Assembly: GCA_002381695.1 (NCBI GenBank)
Contig: DFXM01000043.1
Span: 26,127 to 37,680, forward strand
From: Clostridium sp. UBA4108
Lineage (GTDB): Bacteria > Bacillota > Clostridia > Clostridiales > Clostridiaceae
Length of the DNA stretch: 11,554 nucleotides
Direction: 5' to 3'
The notes beneath the pieces are model-generated. The model was not told where the DNA came from and searched no databases. It saw only the letters and a program-made list of their open reading frames with translations. Position numbers and translations under genes: made by a program. Positions 6,639 through 11,554 of this stretch are shown here, piece after piece. The number at the start of each line of letters is the position of its first letter. The first letter of the stretch is position 1.

Positions 6639-6653
6639 TTTGTATACTACAAA
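6639..6653. repeat. Second TTTG-N7-CAAA dyad, downstream of the LysR gene
   Basis: TTTGTA-TAC-TACAAA is a perfect 6-bp dyad with a 3-nt centre. It fits the same TTTG-N7-CAAA pattern as the candidate operator at 5500-5514. It may be a second LysR site or chance in AT-rich DNA. Confidence 0.3.
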
Positions 6654-6668
6654 ATGTTTGAATTCCCC

Positions 6669-6699
6669 TTGAAAGCCCTTCTGGCTTATATGCTATAAT
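6669..6699 (+). promoter_or_regulatory. Candidate promoter with 19-nt spacer, no obvious gene
   Basis: TTGAAA (6669-6674) and TATAAT (6694-6699) are separated by 19 nt. The -10 is preceded by TG one base away (6691-6692), an extended -10. The spacer contains the dyad AAGCC-cttct-GGCTT (6673-6687). The long spacer with a dyad is the pattern of MerR-regulated promoters. No ORF with a ribosome binding site starts soon after. The next gene begins about 160 nt downstream and has its own promoter. Confidence 0.4.
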
Positions 6700-6763
6700 T
6701 TTAACATTTTCGGGAGTAGTTATTATCTTATACCTTCATTTCCTTTATCTTCTTCTGAGCCTA

Positions 6764-6786
6764 TGGTAGTTAAATAAATACTACCA
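6764..6786. repeat. Inverted repeat upstream of the MerR-methyltransferase promoter
   Basis: TGGTAGT (6764-6770) and ACTACCA (6780-6786) form a perfect 7-bp inverted repeat with a 9-nt AT spacer. No T-tract follows on either strand. It may be a protein site or a weak hairpin. Confidence 0.35.
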
Positions 6787-6807
6787 AATTAATTATCGAC
6801 ATAAGTA

Positions 6808-6838
6808 TTGACTCTAACCCAAGGTTAGGATTTAAAAT
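6808..6838 (+). promoter_or_regulatory. MerR-type promoter and operator
   Basis: TTGACT (6808-6813) and TAAAAT (6833-6838) have a 19-nt spacer, too long for unassisted sigma-A promoters but diagnostic of MerR-controlled ones. The spacer contains the perfect dyad CTAACC-CAA-GGTTAG (6814-6828). MerR proteins bind such dyads and untwist the spacer when activated. Transcription would begin near 6845, so the mRNA would start almost at the ribosome binding site (6846-6856). The site is therefore probably autoregulatory. Confidence 0.78.
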
Positions 6839-6860
6839 AACCTTGAAAGGCGGTGAAATC

Positions 6861-7883
6861 TTGAAAATTAGTGAGTTTGCTAAAAGATCAGGAGTAACTG
6901 TAAAAACATTGCTTCATTATGATAAGATTGGGCTGTTACAGCCAACTTTAAAAACGGAAGCTGGTTATAGGATTTATTGTGATGAAGATTTTATCAGATT
7001 ACAACAAATTACTACACTAAAATTTATTGGGTTATCACTTGAAGAAATAAAACAACTTATAAATGAAAATGGTCAAAGCATAGAAAATATAATTAATGTT
7101 CAAACTAGGGCATTAGAAGAAAAGAGAAATCATATTGAGTCAGTTATTACTGCTCTAAATAAAGCCAAAAGACAAATACAAAATAATAGCTTTTTAGATG
7201 TTCAGCAACTTATTGATATTATCAAGATAACAAATATGGAAACAAGGGCAAAACAGAGATTTAATGACGCAAGTAACAAATATGTTACTGATAGTTATTA
7301 CTGGCGGTCTAAAACTGCAGAACTTATAAATGAATTAGTTAAGCCCACCATGGATGATGTTGTACTAGATTTAGGGTGTGGTACTGGAAAACAAATTATT
7401 GAGCTATCTAGAAAAGTAAAATTAGCTATTGGGGTAGATATTAGTGATGGAATGATTAGACAAGCTAAAAATAATATTGAAACCGAAAAAATAAATAATA
7501 TTGAACTTTATATAGGAACATTTGAAGAACCTAACTTGAGTGTAGATTTGGATAAAAAATGTGTAACAAAAATCATTTCAAATTATGCTCTACATCATCT
7601 AACTACAATATACAAACAAAAGGCGATTGAAAAAATGGTTAATATAGGCGGAGAAAATTTACAGAGCATTATTATTGGCGATTTAATGTTTTTTGAAAAT
7701 CCTAACGATTATAGCGAAGATTTTTCTTTAGTGGGCTATGGACCAGAAGTAGATTTTCCATCAAGCGCTGAGGAATTAATGAATTGCTTTATAAATTTTG
7801 ATTTTACTGTTGAAGTACACAAGCTACATCCACTTGTAGGGGTTTTAGTTGCTAATAGAAATATCATAAATAATCAAAAGTAA
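6861..7883 (+). CDS. MerR-family regulator fused to a SAM-dependent methyltransferase
   Basis: The 340-residue protein starts at TTG 6861, because AAAGGCGGTGA (6846-6856) is almost the full anti-SD complement, just upstream; an earlier in-frame TTG at 6843 lies before that site. Residues 1-70 are a MerR winged helix (MKISEFAKRSGVTVKTLLHY, DKIGLL, then GYRIYCDEDFIRLQQI). Residues 71-115 form the dimerisation coiled coil. From about 145 a class I methyltransferase follows, with motif I LDLGCGTG (169-176), acidic motif II VDIS (192-195) and NYALHHL (241-247). MerR C-terminal domains normally sense a ligand; here the sensor appears to be an enzyme domain. The protein may modify its own inducer or couple gene control to SAM. 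It is monocistronic and probably regulates its own MerR-type promoter. The substrate is unknown. Confidence 0.85.
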   Translation: MKISEFAKRSGVTVKTLLHYDKIGLLQPTLKTEAGYRIYCDEDFIRLQQITTLKFIGLSLEEIKQLINENGQSIENIINVQTRALEEKRNHIESVITALNKAKRQIQNNSFLDVQQLIDIIKITNMETRAKQRFNDASNKYVTDSYYWRSKTAELINELVKPTMDDVVLDLGCGTGKQIIELSRKVKLAIGVDISDGMIRQAKNNIETEKINNIELYIGTFEEPNLSVDLDKKCVTKIISNYALHHLTTIYKQKAIEKMVNIGGENLQSIIIGDLMFFENPNDYSEDFSLVGYGPEVDFPSSAEELMNCFINFDFTVEVHKLHPLVGVLVANRNIINNQK

Positions 7884-7914
7884 ATCAATTTGAACAAACA
7901 CATTCTTATAATAA

Positions 7915-7957
7915 TATTAGGCTATGTTTTGACATAGTGTTGAAATATAGCCTAATA
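7915..7957. repeat. Perfect inverted repeat with an alternative inner hairpin
   Basis: TATTAGGCTAT (7915-7925) and ATAGCCTAATA (7947-7957) are a perfect 11-bp inverted repeat. An exclusive alternative stem CTATG/CATAG (7922-7926 with 7933-7937) uses part of the left arm. It lies between convergent genes. T-tracts are poor on both strands, so it is at best a weak terminator; a small mobile-element remnant is also possible. Confidence 0.4.
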
Positions 7958-7988
7958 AAAATTATAGGTGGGATTGTCCACCTATAAT
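7955..7988 (-). terminator. Intrinsic terminator of the ProX-like gene
   Basis: On the minus strand ATTATAGGTGG pairs with CCACCTATAAT (stem 7961-7971 with 7978-7988, 11 perfect pairs, 6-nt loop), followed by TTTT and ATT. It lies about 77 nt after the stop codon of the ProX-like gene. Confidence 0.8.
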
Positions 7989-8064
7989 GCTCAATATACG
8001 AATATTATGTGCTTAACTATACTTTTATATCTTGGTTAATTTTTATAGTGCATTATTTAGAACT

Positions 8065-8556
8065 TTAAATTTTTATATAGCTAATACTATTTCCATGATT
8101 TTTTATTATAAATTCTAAATCTTGTGGACAAATCCAAACAGTCGCTGTATTATCATTTGGATGAACTCCAATGCGTTCAAATAATAAAATATCTTTATCA
8201 AAAACCACATGAACCCTACAATCAGTATCATTTAGAATTCCCAATGGAGTTACAGAGCCTTTGCTTAATTCCATATATTTTTTCAAGTCTTCTTCTGACG
8301 CAAAACTTAACGGTCTACAATTTAGTTCATTTCTAATTTCTTTCAAATTCACTTGCTTATTTTTTTGAAGAACTATCAAAAAATATATTTTCTTTTTATC
8401 ATCTCGAACAAATAAGTTTTTAACTACTTCATTATTGCTGTCAATATTTAATTTATCCATTTCATCTATAGTATATACTGCTGGATGTTCAATAATATCA
8501 TATTGAACATTCATACTTTCCATAGCATCAATTACTTTCTTGCGAATATTATTCAT
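8065..8556 (-). CDS. YbaK/ProX-type prolyl-tRNA editing protein (PrdX-like)
   Basis: This free-standing editing domain hydrolyses mischarged aminoacyl-tRNA, most often Ala-tRNA(Pro), in the cytoplasm. The motifs are EHPAVYTIDEM (23-33), VKNLFVRDDKKKIYFLIVL (45-63), with the conserved K46, PLSFASEEDL (82-91), GSVTPLG (100-106), and IGVHPNDNTAT near residues 128-140. This set matches the PrdX/ProXp-ala branch of the YbaK/EbsC family, and the length of 163 aa is typical. GGAGGA (8566-8571) lies nine nt before the ATG. In anaerobes that ferment proline, PrdX is found near the proline reductase genes. No such genes are in this window, so here it stands alone. Specificity for Ala-tRNA(Pro) is inferred from the family. 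Confidence 0.88.
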   Translation of the reverse strand: MNNIRKKVIDAMESMNVQYDIIEHPAVYTIDEMDKLNIDSNNEVVKNLFVRDDKKKIYFLIVLQKNKQVNLKEIRNELNCRPLSFASEEDLKKYMELSKGSVTPLGILNDTDCRVHVVFDKDILLFERIGVHPNDNTATVWICPQDLEFIIKNHGNSISYIKI

Positions 8557-8630
8557 TTGCTATTTTCCTCCTACCTATCAAATATATCTCTTATGGGTTT
8601 TCTTCACAATAAATTACTATTGTTCATTAG

Positions 8631-8659
8631 ATTATAGTTTTTAATAACACTTATCATAA
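8631..8659 (-). promoter_or_regulatory. Candidate promoter of the ProX-like gene
   Basis: On the minus strand TATAAT (8636-8631) is preceded by a weak -35 TTATGA (8659-8654) at 17 nt. It is about 60 nt before the ribosome binding site. Confidence 0.45.
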
Positions 8660-8684
8660 CATAATTTACAAAATATCACACATA

Positions 8685-9179
8685 CTATACATACATTAGC
8701 TCTCTATTTTTCAAATCTTTTATTTTGATATATGAATGGGTTACATTGCTTTGAACCATAAAGTTCTTAGCCTTTATTATCTCTTTATCCGTATCAAATA
8801 TTTGAAGCCATTTGAACCACTTAATATAATTGCTTATATATTTTGTTGCAACACCATTAAACCTATTCATCCATTTCTTTAAATTGCTATGGAGAGCATT
8901 AATATGTTGAATATGATACAATCCTTCTTTATGTTTTCCTCTTTTTATACGTTTATGTTCTAATGATAAATCATTTGCAAATTTAATATAACTTTTATGA
9001 CTATCAGTACAAAGTATAGAACCATTTGCTATATGTCCATCATATAATGTTTCTAATTCATTAGATGTAATTCTACCTTTACATGCTGGTTCCATAATTA
9101 AATTACCTTGCCTATCAATAGCAGTAGCAATGCAAACTTGTTCCTTGGAGATACCCCTTTTCTTAACTTGTTTATGAAC
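8685..9179 (-). pseudogene. IS1595-type transposase, C-terminal fragment
   Basis: The reading frame runs in one piece from 9179 to the stop at 8685, beginning HKQVKKRGISKEQVCIATAIDRQGN and continuing through an ATG at 9095 that is not a real start. The core matches the ISXO2-like transposase domain of the IS1595 family: TDSHKSY, carrying the second catalytic Asp (codon at 9005-9003), and HIQHINALHSNLKKW with the conserved Asn, then YISNYIKWFKWL. An in-frame TAG (9182-9180) precedes the fragment. The zinc-ribbon N-terminus and the segment with the first catalytic Asp (a DET-type motif in the family) are absent, so the copy cannot be active. No clear terminal inverted repeats were found. The break lies in the 20 nt next to the LysR terminator. 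Confidence 0.8.
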
Positions 9180-9202
9180 CTAAGACCTTCAACTCTTATA
9201 CT

Positions 9203-9257
9203 AAAAAAGTCTACGTCATTTATGGTACAGTTCACCGTAACGGGTATAACGTAGACT
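9203..9257 (-). terminator. Intrinsic terminator of the second LysR gene
   Basis: On the minus strand AGTCTACGT (9257-9249) pairs with ACGTAGACT (9216-9208), nine perfect pairs, then TTTTT. The 32-nt loop has room for an inner stem. It begins 10 nt after the LysR stop codon. Confidence 0.8.
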
Positions 9258-9266
9258 ATTCTTAAG

Positions 9267-10172
9267 CTATCCATTAAAAATAGAATCTGAATACTTAGCA
9301 ATAATTTTCTCATTAATCATTGCTAAACAACTTTTTATGGCAATTGAATCTTTTTTATTTTTATTTATTATCATATATATTTTCCGCAAAGGTGGGGTTG
9401 AATCTTTTATTTTTACATGAAGGAGCTCTCCACTTTCTAACTCCTCCATAACATATGATTTAGTAACAAATGCATAGCCAAAACCTTCCTTAACGAAATC
9501 CGTTACATAGAAGTTTTCATCAACTGAAAATTTTAATAAAGGGCTATCTCCAAATAATTTACTAAGCCATATAAAAAACTCTTCTCCTAAATCTACATAA
9601 AGCAATGGTAAATGTATTAGATCTGAGTATGAGATTTCTGTTTTAGATCTTATTTCATTTTTAGGACTTGTTACTAAGATTATTTCATCCTCAAAAAAAT
9701 CAATAACCTCAAGTTTACTTGATTTTGATTTTGTATAAACAAATCCAATGTCTAATATGCCATCATTTAATAGCTTTATGATTTCTTCTGAATGATTAAC
9801 CTTAAGTTTTATGGCAATGTTAGGAAACATGGTAAAATATTTTTTCAGTATATGTGAAATCACTCCTTTATAAATAGAGTCTGGCATTCCCAAAGCTAAC
9901 CTATCCTCATATATTCCTACAGCTCTAGCTTTTATTATGCCGTCTTTTTTTAACATAAGTATTCTCTTTGCATATGGTAAAAAAGCCTCTCCAGACTTTG
10001 TAAGCTTTACATTTTTATTATCTCTTAAAAATAGTTCCTTCCCAACAAATTTCTCAAGTTCACTTATTCTTTTTGAAACTGTGGATTGAACTAAATATTG
10101 TTCCTCAGCAGTTTTAGTAAAGTTACCATTCTCTGCAAGAACCACAAAGGTTTCCAATGACTCAATGTTCAT
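9267..10172 (-). CDS. LysR-family regulator divergent from ispG
   Basis: This 301-residue LysR protein has its winged helix-turn-helix at residues 1-62 (MNIESLETFVVLAENGNFTK, TAEEQYLVQSTVSKRISELE, then LFLRDNKNVKLTKSGEAFLPYA), followed by a substrate-binding-like effector domain from about 90 to 295. AGGAGG (10186-10181) lies eight nt before the ATG. It shares a 124-nt control region with ispG, transcribed the other way. LysR genes usually regulate their divergent neighbour, which would make ispG a target, but isoprenoid genes are rarely known as LysR targets, so this is only a suggestion. Its 3' end is intact and has its own terminator. It is distinct in sequence from the LysR at 5620. Confidence 0.87.
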   Translation of the reverse strand: MNIESLETFVVLAENGNFTKTAEEQYLVQSTVSKRISELEKFVGKELFLRDNKNVKLTKSGEAFLPYAKRILMLKKDGIIKARAVGIYEDRLALGMPDSIYKGVISHILKKYFTMFPNIAIKLKVNHSEEIIKLLNDGILDIGFVYTKSKSSKLEVIDFFEDEIILVTSPKNEIRSKTEISYSDLIHLPLLYVDLGEEFFIWLSKLFGDSPLLKFSVDENFYVTDFVKEGFGYAFVTKSYVMEELESGELLHVKIKDSTPPLRKIYMIINKNKKDSIAIKSCLAMINEKIIAKYSDSIFNG

Positions 10173-10230
10173 AATAAGTACCTCCTGTTGCTATGAAATA
10201 TTTCGATTATTACCATTAATATAATTCGTT

Positions 10231-10258
10231 TTTAACATTAAGATTCCTTTATTATACT
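10231..10258 (+). promoter_or_regulatory. Candidate promoter of ispG
   Basis: TATACT (10253-10258) is a good -10. TTTAAC (10231-10236), 16 nt upstream, is a weak -35. It lies 24 nt before the ribosome binding site of ispG, in the region shared with the divergent LysR gene. Confidence 0.5.
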
Positions 10259-10296
10259 ATAAGTGTAAATTATAACAATGTTGGAGGGATGAATTC

Positions 10297-11346
10297 ATGG
10301 ATAGAAAAGTTACAAGGAAAATAAAGATTGGAAATATATATGTAGGCGGTGATTCAAAAATATCGGTTCAATCTATGACTAATACAGATACTAGAAATAT
10401 AGAAGCAACAGTAAAACAAATTCTTAGCTTAGAAGAAGTAGGCTGTGACATTGTGAGGTGTGCAGTGATAGATATAGAAGCCGCAGAAGCTTTAAAGGAT
10501 ATAGTAACTCAGATAAATATTCCTTTAGTAGCGGATATACATTTTGATTACAGATTAGCACTTAAAGCTATAGATAGCGGTGTTGCTGCATTGAGGCTAA
10601 ATCCAGGTAACATCGGAAGTATCGATAGAATAAAAAAAGTAGCTGATGCTGCAAAGAGTAAAGGTATACCTATTAGAATAGGCGTTAATTCAGGATCATT
10701 AGAAAAGGATATCTTAGAAAAATATACAAAGGTTTGCCCTGAGGCATTAGTTGAAAGTGCATTAAGACATGTAAGAATATTAGAGAACCTAGACTTTTAC
10801 GATATATGCATTTCAATAAAATCTTCTGATGTAAATACTACAATAGAATGCAATCGAATGATTTCAAAAAAAGTAGACTATCCTCTTCATTTGGGAGTTA
10901 CAGAATCAGGAACGTTATGGAATGGAACTATAAAATCCAGCATAGGTATAGGAACTCTTTTAACAGAAGGAATTGGAGATACCATAAGAGCTTCCCTTAC
11001 TGGTAATGTACTAGATGAAGTTAAAGTAGGTCATGATATTCTTAAAGCACTAGGACATATAGAGGAAGGCATTAAGTTTATATCTTGCCCTACCTGTGGG
11101 AGAACTCAAATAAATCTCATAAAAATAGCTGAAGAAGTAGAAAGAAGATTATCAACCTGTGAAAAAAACTTAAAGGTAGCAATAATGGGCTGCGTAGTGA
11201 ACGGACCTGGTGAAGCTAGAGACGCAGATATTGGTATTGCTGGCGGTAAGGGGGAAGGACTGATCTTTAAAAAGGGGCAAATTATAAAAAAAGTTAAAGA
11301 AGATGAGTTAGTGGACGAGTTGATGAATGAAATTCACAAATTCTAG
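10297..11346 (+). CDS. ispG: 4-hydroxy-3-methylbut-2-enyl diphosphate synthase IspG (GcpE)
   Basis: IspG carries out the penultimate step of the MEP isoprenoid pathway, reducing methylerythritol cyclodiphosphate to HMBPP with a [4Fe-4S] cluster. The TIM-barrel part shows VQSMTNTDTRN (24-34), HFDYRLAL (82-89), RLNPGNIG (100-107), RIGVNSGSLE (127-136) and LHLGVTESG (197-205). The cluster ligands are C264 and C267 in SCPTCGRTQ, C299 in MGCVVNGPGEA, and E306, with the same spacing as in E. coli IspG. The length of 349 aa is that of the short bacterial form. GGAGGG (10283-10288) sits eight nt before the ATG. In many clostridia ispG follows dxr and rseP in an operon; here it is alone behind its own promoter and next to a LysR gene. 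It may be a relocated or second copy. Confidence 0.95.
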   Translation: MDRKVTRKIKIGNIYVGGDSKISVQSMTNTDTRNIEATVKQILSLEEVGCDIVRCAVIDIEAAEALKDIVTQINIPLVADIHFDYRLALKAIDSGVAALRLNPGNIGSIDRIKKVADAAKSKGIPIRIGVNSGSLEKDILEKYTKVCPEALVESALRHVRILENLDFYDICISIKSSDVNTTIECNRMISKKVDYPLHLGVTESGTLWNGTIKSSIGIGTLLTEGIGDTIRASLTGNVLDEVKVGHDILKALGHIEEGIKFISCPTCGRTQINLIKIAEEVERRLSTCEKNLKVAIMGCVVNGPGEARDADIGIAGGKGEGLIFKKGQIIKKVKEDELVDELMNEIHKF

Positions 11347-11363
11347 TGAAAGAGGGCTTTTTC

Positions 11364-11414
11364 ATGGAGCTATTTACCAAACTATCTGCAAGTGCAATGA
11401 TTTCAAGAATATAA
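11364..11414 (+). CDS. Possible 16-codon ORF after ispG
   Basis: ATG at 11364 follows AGAGGG (11351-11356) by seven nt and encodes MELFTKLSASAMISRI before TAA. It starts 18 nt after ispG, so it would be translated from the same mRNA. It has no recognisable family. It may be a remnant of the start of a lost downstream gene, or chance. Confidence 0.25.
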   Translation: MELFTKLSASAMISRI

Positions 11415-11481
11415 ATTAAAAATAGAGTTGTAATGTTCGGTAGAAATGTACTTAGTTTTCTATCAAATCCACAACTCTATT
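11413..11481 (-). terminator. Two-tier hairpin, minus-strand terminator candidate
   Basis: AATAGAGTTGT (11421-11431) and ACAACTCTATT (11471-11481) are a perfect 11-bp inverted repeat. Inside it GGTAGAAA (11439-11446) pairs with TTTCTATC (11457-11464). On the minus strand the stem is followed by TTTAATTT, so it could end a gene entering from beyond the right edge. The plus side has no T-tract. A small mobile element with inverted ends would look similar. No gene could be assigned in 11482-11554. Confidence 0.45.
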
Positions 11482-11554
11482 ATACAAGGCTTTATTTTAA
11501 ATGATTGTTGATTTTAGAACTACATATTATTACGAAGCAAACCATTTGCAGGAA

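Noticed and set aside
8124..8336. A plus-strand open frame of 70 codons inside the ProX-like gene
   Set aside because: It is antisense to conserved YbaK/ProX motifs and has no supporting start signal.
9098..9313. A minus-strand frame of 71 codons spanning the LysR 3' end and the IS fragment
   Set aside because: It joins an alternative frame of the LysR end, the terminator and an alternative frame of the transposase fragment; the overlapping transposase frame carries the conserved residues.
11482..11554. Possible 3' end of a minus-strand gene at the right edge
   Set aside because: Each minus-strand frame gives only a few residues before a stop; none can be assigned to a family.
1..11554. CRISPR arrays, tRNA or rRNA genes, known riboswitches
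   Set aside because: No regularly spaced direct repeats, no cloverleaf with a TTCGA-type arm and no recognisable aptamer core were seen on either strand by eye.

Overview
The window is AT-rich with strong AGGAGG-type ribosome binding sites, frequent TTG starts, sigma-A-type promoters and classic intrinsic terminators. Together with the gene content (a long HflX, a YfcC transporter with an M20 amidohydrolase, a PrdX-type prolyl-tRNA editing protein, IspG) this points to a low-GC Gram-positive anaerobe of the Clostridium group. The species cannot be fixed from the sequence alone.

Layout. (1) 1-167: no gene assigned. (2) 133-835: a promoter and a leader of about 670 nt in front of hflX. It holds three short ORFs with good ribosome binding sites (26, 4 and 6 codons) and three intrinsic terminators built on the same CCGCAG core. 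(3) 836-2653: hflX, a ribosome-associated GTPase whose N-terminal extension carries a complete JAMM metalloprotease signature. (4) 2760-5378, minus strand: a transporter (YfcC type) followed by an M20 amidohydrolase, convergent with hflX across a shared bidirectional terminator. (5) 5620-6537: a LysR regulator divergent from that operon. (6) 6861-7883: a MerR DNA-binding domain fused to a SAM methyltransferase, preceded by a textbook MerR promoter with a 19-nt spacer and a dyad. (7) 7955-8556, minus: a YbaK/ProX-type tRNA editing protein with its own terminator. (8) 8685-9179, minus: the C-terminal remnant of an IS1595-type transposase. (9) 9203-10172, minus: a second LysR gene with its terminator, divergent from (10) ispG at 10297-11346. 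(11) 11347-11554: a possible 16-codon ORF and a two-tier hairpin at the right edge.

The most interesting region is the hflX leader. The first leader peptide has Lys-X-Lys motifs of the kind that stall macrolide-bound ribosomes. A 16-pair antiterminator can form between its later codons and the first terminator. The 3' arm of each terminator is complementary to the 5' arm of the next, so a single stalling event could in principle open three terminators in sequence. This suggests an antibiotic-inducible ribosome-rescue gene, comparable in logic to erm leaders and to antibiotic-induced HflXr of Listeria, but with a relay layout I do not recognise.

The other genes form small independent modules: uptake and hydrolysis of an amidated or peptidic compound under LysR control, an apparently autoregulated MerR-methyltransferase, and a stand-alone isoprenoid gene next to its own LysR regulator.
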